Positions 34,950 through 48,222 are shown, numbered from the stretch's first letter. The stretch: 64,000 nucleotides of DNA from Daphnia carinata (GCF_022539665.2 NC_081332.1:2699884-2763883); one strand, 5' to 3'. Made by a program: numbers and translations. The notes: generated by a model not told the origin, from the letters alone.

Positions 34950-35303
34950 GTTACAGCGCCTCCTGATTTATGATGATGGATTCTGCTTGTGTGTGTGTGT
35001 GTTGCAGCGCAGTAAAATGACATGGAGGAGAGGCTTAGCAAAGTCCTTTTCCAACTGGCTGCCAGTTTCGTTTTTGAGCCGAGTGCTAAAGTTGAAAAGA
35101 GAGGCTCTTCCTTCTAGTTGGCCATTCGCAACGCCGACACTCCATTTCCCGACGTCTTCTCTGAACCCTATCGCGCGCACCGTTATCTCCAACTCTCTTT
35201 CTTTCCTTTCTATTTTTTTTTTTTTTTTCTTGCTCTTTTTTTTGATATTTTTTTTAATTATTTTCTAAAAAGCTGACCGATCGGTCTGCTCGCATACCAA
35301 TGA

Positions 35304-35306
<3 letters not shown>

Positions 35307-35372
<66 letters not shown>

Positions 35373-35395
35373 TTTTTTTTTTTTTTTTTTTTTTT
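35307..35395. repeat. T65-G-T23 tract
   Basis: 65 T residues, a single G at 35372, then 23 T. It is the longest homopolymer block of the window. Confidence 0.9.
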
Positions 35396-37519
35396 GTTGT
35401 AGCCAATCGTTTGCTGTTTCTCATCTCTTTTTTTTTTTTTTTTTTCGCTGAAAAATGTTAAAGAGCCATTCCGAGTCGAAAGGAGAGGAATGTGTTTCTC
35501 TTTTAGAGAACGAAAAGTCAATCCCCCGAATGGGTCACGGTAGCACCACCTACTTCCAGCGCTACCGTTTCCCCCTTTTTTTTTCTTTTTTTTTTCCTTT
35601 TTTTTCCCTTTTTCGTTTCATTTCATTTCATTGATTTGATTGCCGCCAGTCAGTTGCAATTGTGTTGGCCTTTGCGTTGACAAATGAAAAAGAAGAAGAC
35701 GTTGCGTGTGTCCGTCGGAGGACTTGGCCCATTTGTTGGGCAGGTCGAGCGCCCAGTTGAACGTGTCTTACTGCGTACAATTCGCGTTTTGTTCGATACG
35801 CAGAATCGCCCAGAAACGAAGAAAATCGCTCGTGCTGCTGCTGTTGTTAGTTCTTAGTTGTTAGTTGTGTGTGTGTGTGTGTGTGTGCCGCATTTTGACC
35901 TTATTGGAGACAGCCGAGAAAACTGGTCTCTCTTTATTTGTCTTGTGTGTTGAGCCTCCCAAGTCTTTTTTTTTTTTTTTTTTTTTTTTTTTTCAATCCC
36001 TATATTAGGAGAGGAGCCAATCAACTGATTGGGACCAATGGCTACGCATTGCTTTTTTTGTTTTGTTGTTGTTTCGTTTGCTTTTTTCGTGAAGCAGCAT
36101 TAGCCTCAGCGCAGTCTTAGTTTATTCTGCAGTTACTGCAGATACTGTGGCGAAGAGGAAAGAAAAAACAAAAAAAACAATCTGTATAGAGCCAAAAACA
36201 TCCAAATAATAATAGGAGAACATGCAAAAGCGGAGAATCAAAAAAAAAAAAAAAAAAAAAAAAGAGAAGAATTTCAACAGGAACGGAGGCGCTTTGGTCC
36301 TGCGGCCACGTCAAAGATGGATGAGTTTCGGGTGTCTGTTTCTCTTTGGGCCTTTATTATTTTTTTTTCGTGTGGCCATGGCGAGAATTGTGATTGGTAT
36401 ATTAGACTTGCAAAAAAGCATTCACAAACATCAAGAGAAACGAGAACGCTCTCAAGAAAAAATAACAACGAAAGCAAGCGGAATGTTGATTTATTTTTCA
36501 TTTGGTTGATGTGCGTTGTTGCCTTGTTGCTAAACAACAGCTAATAGTGATAGCCAGAACGGGATACTTTGCCTTCCTTTTGTTTTTTTTGTTTTTTTTT
36601 CATTGATGGCAGGGCTATTTTCTGCCAAAGATGTACGAGCATTATCGCCTTTGATCATTGCAGCGCAAGCATATTCAACTGGAGAGAGCATTCGCCCTTT
36701 GGGAGGGCAGGATGCTGTAATCAGTCAAGATAGTTGATTGCACTCGCACCATTCGGATTGGCCTTAAAAATACGTTTGTCCGCTCTGGCTGTGTAGCACC
36801 CACGACAACAACACACGGTCCATTTCCTTCTTTAAAATGCCAACTTGAAGAGAAAATTACAGTTTTTGCCCCGCACACACACACATGCGGCCAGACGTGT
36901 TGAACTGGTTCGCTATTAGCATCCTTCTTTTCACCTGCTCATTGTTTTGGCCTAACATGTCTGCCAGAGTCGATAGCCACGGCTAACAAAACGATGCCGA
37001 GCAAGTCCAGTCACACACACACACACACACATCTATCAAGAGAACTTGAATTCTATTGGTCGTCTTATCTCACCTGATTTCCTCTTTTATTTTTTTTTTT
37101 TTTTTGTTCCTGGGTTCGTGTCAAATTTTGGTTTTCGATGGCTTTTCCCGTGGTGCGCCAAATACAATGGGCTATTCCGTCTGTTGTGTTGATTGCCAAA
37201 ATGGCTCAGGAACAAAAAAAAAAAAAAAAAAAAAAAAAAGAAAAAAGATCCAATCAACCACAACAATTTTTTTTTTTTTTTCTTCAGTGATTTTATTCAG
37301 AGGCGCTCTTTCCATTTTGTGTGTGTGTGTGTGTGTGTTTCTTCTTCTTAATTCATCTATGCAAGTTGGTGGCTATGCGAGTCAGTGCATTGTCAAACAA
37401 AAGCAATTCGTTTTTTTGTTGTTGTTGTTATTTTTTGCTCTTTGTGTGTGTTGCCCAAAGCTACTTGATTTGCTGCACGCACAATCATGTTTCGGCGCCA
37501 TCTTCTTCTTTTGTATTAC

Positions 37520-37584
37520 CAACAACAACAACAACAACAACAACCCAAAAAATTCATTTTTTTTTTTTGGGGGGGGGGGGGGGG
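37520..37584. repeat. (AAC)n microsatellite, T10, then G16
   Basis: An AAC run at about 37520-37544 is followed within 25 bp by a T tract and 16 consecutive G residues (37569-37584). Confidence 0.85.
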
Positions 37585-38145
37585 TTTCGTTGTTGTTTAG
37601 ATTTCTGTTTGGGATACGACCCTTGGTTCGTGATTCCATTTTGGTCTTGCCTTATTGTTTGTTAAGACAGTCGGGACAAAACACAAATCAGAAACAAGGC
37701 ACGGCTCCCGTTGGCCACTCTGACCTTTTTTCTTCTTCGTTTTTCTTTCTCTTGTTCAATTTTTTTTTTTTTTTTTTTTTTTTGGTATCGTCACATTGCG
37801 AAAATAATAAATATATTAAAATGATAAGCCTTTAAGGGGGGGGGGGGAAGAAGAAAAGAAAGAGGGGGACGACGACATAGAATTCCTTTCTTGGGAGAAC
37901 GGGGGGGGAGAGCACTGGGTATGATAAATGGCGTGACAGTTTAACCCTCGTGCCGACTGCACATCGCGCCTCAACCCGCATCGTTTTTTGATTCATTACT
38001 TATCCATTACGGCAATGCTGTCTGTTGCTGTTATTTATCGAGTCACATTCATGTCTCAAACTAGAAATGTCCCCCCCCCCCCTTTTTTTTTTGGTAGCTA
38101 AATATTTTCTAAAATGTTTTCATTTGGAACAAACGGTTGCAGGTC

Positions 38146-38157
38146 ATGTGTGATTGA
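38146..38157 (+). promoter_or_regulatory. three-codon uORF just before the receptor start
   Basis: ATG TGT GAT TGA ends five bases before the receptor ATG at 38163. If the exon starts after the AG at 38141-38142, this minimal uORF lies in the mature 5' leader and could lower or condition translation of the receptor. Confidence 0.45.
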
Positions 38158-38162
38158 AGGCG

Positions 38163-41100
38163 ATGGCGGCCGAATGGAAACTGTTGATGATGACGACGAC
38201 CGTCTTGCCACTGCCACTCGTTTGGTGCTCGTCGTCGCATCCGCCGTGGTCGTCGAGTGCGTCGCTGCCATCGACGCTCTTCTTGGCCTCGACGTCTGAC
38301 CCGCTGGACGATGATTTTGTCGACGCTGTGTCTGGCAACGGGACAATGATGTCGACGAGCCACTACGAGAGGAGCAATTTGTCGTCGCTGGGTGCGACGG
38401 CCGACGACGTCTTGGACGACGAACGCTTCCCGGCCTACATCAGTTTGTTGATGATGTTGTCGTGCGGTTTGATTCTGGTGGTTGGACTCGTCGGCAACTG
38501 CCTCGTGCCCGTCGTCATCTGGAACAATCGCGACTTGCGCAATTCCACCAATCTCTTCCTGCTCAACTTGAGCCTGGCCGACATCCTCGTCCTCTGCGTC
38601 TCCATGCCGACCGTCCTCATCGAGATCTACGAGCGACGAGACACCTGGATCTTTGGCAAAGTCATGTGTAAGTTTATTTATTTATTTATTTTTTTTTTTT
38701 TTCCTCACTTGCCTTTTTTCGTTCGTTCGTTTGTTCGTTCGTTCGTCTTGTTTCGGCGCCCACCACCTGCCGTTCTTTAACGTCATTATCCGACGTGAAA
38801 CGTCTACGGCCGATATGAAAGTCGGCCGCTTCATTCATCGCAACGCAACGTTAAATGAAAAAAAGACGAGTCGCTTTTGAATAGCGAAACGAGTACCGCT
38901 ATATATATAGCTAGTGGGATCGTTGTTTCAGAATAGAAATAGATGCGTGTGTGTATTTATATACGTAGGCCATATAGAAGACACGCTAGTCGAGTGTAGG
39001 GATCGTATTTATACGGCAGACGGCAACAGGCAACAGGCTGCAGGCAGCAGGCAGCAGGGATGGTGGGACGACGTTGGAAATTGAATTGAAGCTCTTTTGG
39101 CCCAACTGATGGCGGATGATAGTCTCCCGGTATAATCATTGCCCCACCGCCCGTTATTACATTTCGTTTTGATGATGTTATGATGGCAGGTTCTTTTTCT
39201 TGTTTGTTTGTTGTTGTTTTGTTTAGTTTTTGTTTAGTTTTTGTTTTTTGTTTGTCCATTTTGATTTGCGGACAGAGAGAGAGAGAGAGAGAGAGACTCG
39301 AGAAGAGGGAGGAGGGCCATTTGACACTGTCGTTGTTTGGGTCGTAAAATGAAAGGCGGTCTCCAAAAGAGTCAACTGAAATGAAACTTCTTTTGTCTTG
39401 TTTTTGGTAGTGGACGTAGCCAAATGGCACTCATTTCGCCAGAATTACACCAACAACAACAGCACCAAAAAGTCCTTCTCTATTTCTTTCTTCTTCTTTT
39501 TCTTCTTCTTCTTCTTCTTCTTCTGCTTCTGCTTCTTCTGCTTCTTCTGCTCTTTGGCAGTTGTGCGTGTAGCCCGGCGTTACCTGTTTTTCTCTTTGGG
39601 AAGGTTCGCGTTTTTTTTTTCTTTCTAAAAACAAAAGAAAAAGAAAAAGAAAAAGAAAAAGAAAAAAATCAAATGAAAATGACTGGGCAAAGAATAGCTG
39701 GGAAGAATATGTATGCGCAGAGAGGCAACGTCAACCAGGAAACACCCAGAAGCAGAAAACGAGCCCCACGAGTTGGCGATTGTTTCTGGTGGCTGGTGGT
39801 TGTCATCGTCAATGAGCTAAGAGAAATTGGATTACGCAAACAGGTTTCCTTTGTTTTCGTCGCTGCTGTAATATGGAGATTTTCACATTCACGCCGACCA
39901 CACACGCACACACGGACGACAAATATTTCAACTGTCATTGTAAAACTCACAAAAAAACAAAAAAAACAAAATCCTATCCCAAAAGGATAAAACAACAAAA
40001 ACAAAAAACGATCATCGAGTCAAAATAGAACAAGATCAAGGGCCTTATAAGTTCAAAAAAACAAACAAAAAAAAAACAAAAAAAAAAACATTCATCAAAA
40101 GTGATCGGATCGGCTGAATTGCCAATGAATTTGGGCCATTTTTCATTTCTTTCTTTATTTTTTATTTTTCAGAAAAATCAAGTCAAAGTCGATTTGAATA
40201 ATGCGAGGTGTCCAACTGTCATCGCGACCTGTTTCACTCGACTGAGAATCGACTTGATTATAACTTTTGTAACTTTTTTTTTTTTTCTTATCGGGATTTC
40301 TTTTAATGCCAAACCAATCAGTGCGAATGCGTTCAAAGTTTTCCAGCTGAACGCGCCGTTATGTTCAGTAGTTTTGCGCCCGTTGTTTGGTGCTAATCAG
40401 CTTGTCGACGCCGAAAGTTTCATCGTTTGCAACTGCTGCCCTGGCTGCGTATGTTTGATAGAGTTTACACGCGCCCAATCATGTCGCCATTATTCATCGG
40501 CTACGTAAATAACATGCACCAAAGTTTAACATCAATTTGAGCCGCACTAGTCGACAAGCCTTTTCATGTGTGTCTGCAATTTTTTTTGGCTTAGACGCGT
40601 TACATGTTTACAGTAGAAGACGGGGCCCGCTCGTGCGGCCCATACGTTTCGATGCTGGTAAACAACAGTTTTGCCTTTGTATATGTATACAGGATGAGGG
40701 TGGAGAGGGCGGGCTGAATCATGTTTATATCCAACGCCGTTTTATGGCATTTTCATCTTCATTTTCTCATCTCTCACGCAAAAAATAGCATTTGTTTGTT
40801 TGTTTTTTACGACTTTTTCCTTTTTTTTTTTTTTTTTTTTTTTTCCATTTTTGGCCGTTTCGTTTTCGTCTTATTGAAATTGTTCATCATTTTGTCGACG
40901 TCACCGGCGTCACGACCTTTTTTTTTTCTTTTTTTCTCTTTCACTGTCATTTGTATTGGAATCGTCATTTAAAAAGAAACGAAAGAAAGGGCCAAGAAAG
41001 ACACGACCTGTCGAAGGGGAAGGAGACGATGGGTGCCATTCGATTGCAAAGCAGGACGCTCTTTTGTCGAGTCAGGGACGCAACAAAACGGACGACAATT

Positions 41101-44100
41101 GCGTGAATGGGCGACGGCTTTGTTTGGAACGCGGACTTGCCGCATTTACACACAGACAACACATAAAAACTCAAGTTTTTGAAAACGAGAAGAAACAAAA
41201 AAGAAGGCGAAACAAATGACATGCTCGTTTCGATCAGATGGCGTTTTTGGCTCGGGCATTTGCTGGCTCACGCACCGTTTCCTTTTTTTTTCGCTTTTCG
41301 CTCGGTGCGTAATCGACTGTATTTTACTTCATGTCAAGTTGTTGTCTTCTCTTTCGTTTTTTTGTTTTTTTTTTCTTTTCTTTTTCTCTTTTCTCGCTTC
41401 AAAGCGACAAACACACAATAACAAGTGGGATTTATGGCTGTCGGCTCTCAATATTCCACGTTTGTCTGTGCGGCTGTCCGTAGACAACGCACGCCGCAAC
41501 GCAACCGCCGTCTTTTTTTTTTTTTTCTCTTGTCCGATGTGTGTGTCTCTTTGCTTGCGAACGAAAAAGAAACGCTAAACGTCGTTTCTCCACAAGGCGA
41601 ACGCATCGAAAAAAAAAAAAAAAAAAGGTGGACGCCAGGTGTGTCGGCGTCTGCAGTAGCGTAGAGAGGCGATGGATGCGTGGCGCAGGACGGGAAGGGA
41701 CAAAACAACAACAACAACAACAAAAAAAAAAGTGACAAATTTCATTTGAATGTGTGGGTCACACGTCGTGACTTGCCAACTCTTTTCCTCAGTCTGAATA
41801 ATTGAAACCGATGCTTCAAAAAAAAAACAAAAAAAAAGCAACATGTCGAGTTAAAAACGAAAAGTCCAACAGCAGCAGACGATGCCATACACTGATAATT
41901 ATGTTGAGGAAAAGGCAACTGTCCCGGCTGCACCAACAGCAACGATCCGCAATGCAATATCTCCTCCCATTCTCCTCCCCCTTCAAAAAAAAAAACCCAA
42001 AAAACTATGCGTTGTTTTTTGAATGCGACACACATCAAATTCAAAAAAAAAAAAAAAAAAAAAAAAAACTACTTCGCAATGGGGGAAAAAAAACCGTTTT
42101 TTATTTATTTATTTTATTTTTTTTTTGTTCGCCAAAAACGAGATCGATCATGCGCGTTTTGTGACACTTTTGCCATTGGAAAAACGTTCGTTGGCCGTAG
42201 AAGTGACGGACACGGCAATAGACGAGAGAGTACGAGATCGCATTTGTCGTGTATGCTTCGATAAATTGACTGATCGCTTATTGAATGGAGATAAGGGTCG
42301 CCAAGAAGATGAAGAAGAAAGGGCAGTGACTGGGCGGATTTTTTTTTTCGTTTTTGTCTTGTTTCATTGGCCGAGGTTGTTGAACCAAGTTCATCTCAAA
42401 ACATTTTCCCATTTCTCTGTTGCGCCTCGCATTTCGTTTCTCCTTCCCTATCTCGTTGATTTGAATGATGAAATTTGAATGATAACTTCGATCGATCATT
42501 GCGCGAGACGACTGGGAGCAAGGCAATGCACATCAGTCGTGAAACTATGACGAGATAACATATTGCATTACACCCAAAACGCTATCCGTCTACAAGAGTG
42601 TGGCTTTTTTTTTTTCTTCTTCTTCTTCTTTTGCGTACACATGTACAGAAAAGAATCCAATTCAAAAAGCAAAAAAAAAAAAAAAATGGCCTCCGCTTTT
42701 GGTGTATCCTTCTCGATGAATATCTCATGAGTTGCAACTGCCGCCTCTTGTTGTTGTTGTTGTTGATGCAGCCCCATCGAGACTGTTCGTTTCCAGTTTG
42801 GCCTCTTGCACTCACGCCAAACACAACCATTGCCGATAGATTGTAGAACATGAAAAAGAATTGACTCGCAACTCTTGACAATTCTCACCTTTCTTTGCCA
42901 TTCGCATCCAAGTATTTATGACTTTTAAGGGGGGGGGGTGGAGGATCGGAGAATGAAGATAACCTCTCTCTTATCGACGGCCATCGTACAACTCACCCAT
43001 GACCTTTCTTTTTCGTTGAAAACATTATTCTACGGCCTTTCTATCGCCATTCTCGCGCACGATAAAACTTGGCAGTCGCACTTTTTTTTTTTTTTTATCG
43101 TCATTCCTCTATATACTTTGGGCTACCTCTACGTAATAATAACAACACTCGACAACAAAAAGAAAAAGAAAAAGAAAGAGAAAAGGGAAAATAAGTAGTA
43201 CACTACTAGTATGTAAAAGGTTGTGGAATGACATTAAGCCATACCTTCGGCCCCCCCCCCCCCCCCCCTACGGAGCTAGCCGCTGTAGTAGAGTTGCAAA
43301 ATGCATCGGCCAGCCCCGTGCGGGAGTCGTTTGGAAATCGAATTAGACCCGTATACACTTAGATCTACCCGTCCTGCCTTTTGTGGATAACGTTAGGAAA
43401 AAAAAAGAAAAGAAAACTCGAGTTCTTTTTTTTTCGTAACTGGCTTTATTGTTTATAGTTGGGCGAGTGGAAGGGAGAATGACAACGGTGCGTTTGAAAT
43501 GAGGATGAGATGCGAGTTATCTACCGTGTTATTGTGTACTTGATGGCGGCCCTAATCAAAACTCTGATGACACGAAAAAGAAATATGGGAAAGATTGCAG
43601 ATGCCTTTAATCAAAACGTTTTATAAATAATGCAATGAATGTCGTGCGGCGTACGGAGTAGTGGCTACCAAGGCTGCGATGGAATCTCATCTAATCAATT
43701 ATGTTGTCCCCCGCTTGTTTTTTTTTTTAATTTTTTTCAGCGCTCGTTGGATGTTTCTAGTTCCAACTCGATGGGCATGACGGACAAAAAAAAAAAAAAA
43801 AAAAGTGGATAGAAACCCTTTGTTTGTTTTTAATTCTTCCGCCATCTAACAAGAAAATGAATCATTTTTGTTGTTGTTGTTGTAGTATTCTTTTTCGGCG
43901 CATTTGAGTCCAGTTTGAAACCGAGTGGGAAAGGGTGGGAAAAGAAAAAAAAATGCGGCTATGTGTTTTTGCGTGTCAGTTTGATGGCTGAATTCCACCG
44001 GCTGAAACACCTTTGCACGCACACCCGTAACTCGCAATTTTCGTCTTGTTGCAAAGGAAAATTAGCATTTTTCGCGTCATCCTTCTCACTTGGTGAATCA

Positions 44101-47100
44101 AATTCCAACCATCGCCGTACGGTACGATCGGCACGACGATCGTATCCGGGTACATTCCTTTTCTTTATGACTATCGACTTGTTTTGCCAACAAATCAATC
44201 ACGCATTCGCATTCTATGCCATCGATTGCAAAAAAAAAAAAAAAAAAAAAAAAGTGTTCAACTCGAGTGGAATTTGCTTTTGGGTGTTCATTGTTCCCCC
44301 CCCCCCCCATGCAAATTTTAAGGGGCATGGCCAACATGATGCCGACACCGTAATAATAGATGCAGAGGTTTTTTTTTTTTTCTTTTATCGCCGTGTTTTA
44401 CAACAGCGACAACAACAGCAGAGTCATAAAAAGCCGATAGTTTAAATATGGCCAATGGAATGGCTTTTTAATCAGCAAATAAATTCAACGAAATCAACGC
44501 CGCTGGGCCTTTATTGCAAACAAATATTTAGACAATTTTTTTTTTGGATGGCAGCTCGTTATGGCGCATAAAACTGGCCGCAGTATTTAAAAAAAAAACG
44601 TTGCGGTTGACTTTCGTCGTTTTTTTTTTTTTCATTGAATATTGAATGAACATTTATTGTTGATGTTGTTTGGTGCAGGTAAACTGGTGCCCTTTGTCGA
44701 GCTGACGGTGGCCCACGCGTCCGTCTTGACTATCCTGGCCATCTCGTTCGAGCGCTATTACGTCATCACTCGACCGTTGAGGGCCGGCTACACTTGCACC
44801 CGCATGAGAGCCCTCTTCATCATCCTGGCCATTTGGATACTAGGATGCCTCACCTCCAGGTACGTCAGTAACGAATGATTTAGGCGAAAAACAGATAATG
44901 AGCGGACTTTGTGTTTATTTGCACGTCCATCACGTTCCGCTTTTCACACCCCTCCCTTTTGATGAAACAAAAAAGAGCGGCGAGGCTGTGTGTTTAGTAG
45001 ACGCCACTTTCTATCAGTGTCGACATGGTTGAAAAAGTCTATCAACCTTTTGCGTATTTTTTCATGTCGATCATTAATGCGCCACTTGCATCAGAGCGTT
45101 ACCGTCCGGCGTTAAAAATCCGTCGGCGAGCGGCTATTGACGTTTTGGCGGTCGATTTCATTTCTTTTGATTTTGATGCGGCGAAGGGGAAAGAAAAAAA
45201 AAACAAAAAAAAAAAAGAAAAAAACAAATTCGAAATGTTGCCATTTCTTTCGGCTAGTGGGACATTCTGACCCGTTCCTCGGGGAGTGCTTAAAAGAGGT
45301 TTGAGGTCGTGAGCGCACACACAGACACACAAAAGCCAGCGCCGTTTCTATAACTCTGAAATGGTCTGTAGGTGTTGACGACCATCATCACGTTTTTCAT
45401 CATGTTCCATCCAACTCGCCCTTTTTTAAGTTCTTTCTTTCTCTTTCCTCTCAAATGTCTGTTGTGTTGATATTTTCCTTAACGCCCCTCAGCAGCACTT
45501 CAATCACACAACGGGTTTATGAATGATTAGAAATCCCCGGTTGAACCGGCGGTCGAAACGCATCATCATCATCATTATGTTGATGATCATCATTAACTTG
45601 CGAGAGTTCAGCCGTCGCCATTGTCTTGTGTGTGTGTGTGTGCAAGAGACAGAACTCCCGACATCACACATAAAACTAAAAAAAAAAACAGAAAAAAAAA
45701 AACAAAACAAACGAAAAGGTAATAAAGATGATGGCGGTAGCTCATCAGATGCTGGCCATGATCCTTTTTATTTATTTTCATTTTTTTGTGTGTGTTGCGT
45801 GTTTGTTATTGCGACTGGCGCCGGACAGAGAAACATTCCTTTTTCGCCTCGTAAAACCATTTGATAGATGAGCCAACGTGAACCACGCCTACCCAACCCT
45901 CTAAAAAAAAAAAAAACAACAACAAATGGAAACAACTCTGCAGAGAAATGATTGACGTTTGCCTTCGATACGTATATAGGGTTTCGCCCATATACAAGAC
46001 AAGAAAACAAAAATAAATAAATGGAGGAACGACGTAGCAAAAAGGAATAGAGCGATGTTTAATGATGGCTCTCTGGACAGTCCGACTTTGTTTGACTGTT
46101 GCTGGCACGGATGGACCACTCGAGTTGTTTTTTTTTTTCCGACAGACAGATGACGTCAAACTCAAAGGTTTTGAAAATCGGATTGCAGCGTCGAGATGGT
46201 CGTCGTTTCTTATCTCGACCATTATAGAACATTCCGTTTTTGTTTTTTTTCTTCTTCTATTTTTCTCCTTTCGGCGAAATGGAAGACTTTGATTTTGTTA
46301 AATCACTTTGCTGTCCATGTAGTCTCGTTGCCTGCAGGCTGCTGGGCCCGTTCAGCGTGACAGTTGAGTAGTTGACGTGTGCCAACTGCCAAATTCGAAA
46401 TGTTTGCCATGGAAGTTTGGCCCTCGTTGTTCGCCAATCTCACACTTTGTCATGCATCTCTTCACGTCAGCCACGTTTGCGTTTGAGAATGTGTCAATGT
46501 TTCCAGTGCGATTTGTTTCTATTGACAAAGACGGCCCACCATTTGGCCAAACAGATTCGCTATCGAAGTAGCAAATAAAAACGGGTAAACAAAATGGTCA
46601 CCCGGCTAAAAGCAGATGGAATGATGCGTATGCATTTCGCATTTTGAGAAAGAAGATGAAACGAAACGGCCGCCCAAGCTTTTTCTTTTTTTAAGATTCC
46701 CTGCCGGTTGTTATTCGGCATTATACGTAGCCGCTGGTTGCATACGTGCGGGGCTTAGGCTGCGTTTTGGGCTGCTATACATACAGCAGCAGGGGAGAGG
46801 TCATTCCAACGGAAACGTGATGAAACTACTCTATGAGTAGCCCAGTCTTGTGTCGTCTCTGTGTGCCCGATTCTGTTTTAATCCGCTTTCAAAAGCGAGC
46901 AGCTTTTGCGCCATTTGTCCCCTCTGCATAAAACGTGAATTTTGTTTTAGTTTTGCTTTCTTTTTTTTTATTTGTATTTTAGACACTACTTAAAAATGAA
47001 TTTTGTTTTTTTTGTTTTGTTTTGTTGTCTCTTTTGTGGTCTCTTTTCGGCGGGGATTTTGCGGCGACTGCAGTCCGATGTTGTTCATTGCCAATTATTT

Positions 47101-48222
47101 GGAAGAAGATTCGGCTGGATCATCAGCCGGCTGCGTGACACAAGCCAACACATTTTGGCCCATTTTTTATTTCATGTCGGCCATCTGCGTCTTCTTCTTC
47201 TTCCCGCTCATCGTCCTCGTCCTCATCTACACCGTCATCGCCCGTCACTTGGTCGCCGACCCGTGCACCGCCTCCAATCATCGCATCCAGGTCGGTTCCA
47301 GCATTTCTTTTCTCTTCTCTCCATCTCTCTCATTTCGAGATTAGGTTAAAGCTGGATTTATGCACTGTACACACTTCCTTATTGTCTGTCATAATCAGTA
47401 AAAACCCATTGGGGACGTATCAGTAGAAATTCCTTAACCGCTGCTTACCTAAATAAGACGGCCTTCTTTTATCCTAAAGTGCGATTTCAAATCACAATCA
47501 AAGTGATGGATGGCTGACATTTACAGGGAGGGAATGACTAAGGCATCAAAATGATTGTGATCGAATGTTCTGTTGATTTTGTAATACGCAAAAAGGTGCA
47601 GACGTCGGCGTCGGTAGCGGCCGGAACCGACGGCGTCAACCCCAATTTGAGGGCCAGGCGCCAGGTGGTGACGATGCTGGGCACGGTTGTCGTCTTCTTC
47701 TTCATCTGCCTCCTGCCCTTCCGCATTTTCACCCTGTGGTTCATCTTGGCGTCGGACGAAGACATTGAAAACTTCGGCATCGAGACTTATTACCACGTCC
47801 TCAACTTTTGTCGAGTCATGTTCTACCTCAATTCGGCCATTAATCCCATCTTGTACAACGTCATGTCCTCCAAATTCCGCACGGCCTTCCTCAAAGCGCT
47901 CGGATTCAACTGGGCCGGCAGACGGAAGCGACTGCTCCGACATTTGAGCCGACAGAGCACCTTCAATACGACAACCACGTCCGGCACCGCTTCCGGCACC
48001 ACCACAAGCAGCGAACATCAACTCATCAAGCGGATGACCAAAGAGGATCTACTCGTGGCCGCCAATAATCAACGGCCCGTCATGCAAAAGTACGGACGCC
48101 AAGGAAGCTGTACGGCCGCCAGTCGGGCGTCCAGCAAACCTTTGTTGACCGTCACGCTTTCGACGACGTCCACCAGTATGGCAGGTAATCCGGCCGATTC
48201 GTCATGCGACAGCCACGTCTGA
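38163..48222 (+). CDS. ETHR: class A neuropeptide GPCR, best match ecdysis-triggering hormone receptor
   Basis: Four coding exons, 38163-38667, 44679-44859, 47074-47290 and 47602-48222 (or from 47596), about 507 residues. Residues 1-90 are an extracellular N-terminus with glycosylation sites (NGT, NLS). TM1 is near 91-120 (GLVGN), TM2 has NLSLAD (Asp140), Cys169 at TM3 pairs with the Cys of GCVTQ in loop 2, TM3 ends in ERY (194-196), TM6 has FICLLPFR instead of CWxP, and TM7 has NSAINPILYN. The TM3-loop segment PFVELTVAHASVLTILAIS with LRAGYTCT closely resembles insect ETH receptors; TRH/ghrelin-type receptors are the next nearest group. ETHR triggers the ecdysis sequence by Gq-coupled calcium signalling. 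The Ser/Thr-rich C-tail of about 110 residues carries many likely phosphorylation sites. The first coding intron is 6 kb and full of simple repeats, unlike the short introns of its neighbours. Confidence 0.8.
39022..39056. repeat. imperfect 7-bp tandem repeat, five units
   Basis: GGCAACA, GGCAACA, GGCTGCA, GGCAGCA, GGCAGCA in tandem, in the first long intron of the receptor gene. Confidence 0.85.
43251..43268. repeat. poly(C)18 tract
   Basis: 18 consecutive C residues in the first coding intron of the receptor gene. Confidence 0.9.

Larger units (their letters stand above)
17065..38142. other. 21-kb low-complexity tract without supported coding sequence; probable regulatory DNA or 5' intron of the GPCR gene
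   Basis: This stretch is packed with poly(T) and poly(A) runs of 15-65 nt, (TC)n, (TG)n, (GA)n, (AAC)n, (TTC)n microsatellites and G- or C-runs, separated by a few hundred bases of unique sequence. Many frames of 60-325 codons are open, but they consist largely of Phe/Lys/Ser/Leu runs from the homopolymers, lack conserved motifs and have no coherent splicing. A splice acceptor directly before the receptor start codon (AG at 38141-38142) implies at least one non-coding exon upstream, which may lie anywhere in this tract. T-runs appear more often than A-runs on the + strand by eye. I see no tRNA, rRNA or intact transposon here. Confidence 0.6.

Noticed and set aside
37056-37835. 259-codon + strand ORF
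   Set aside because: Built from poly-Phe, poly-Lys, poly-Asn and poly-Gly encoded by T, A, AAC and G runs.
17065-38142. CRISPR array or satellite array
   Set aside because: Repeats are simple microsatellites and homopolymers; there are no regularly spaced identical repeats with unique spacers, and the genome is eukaryotic.
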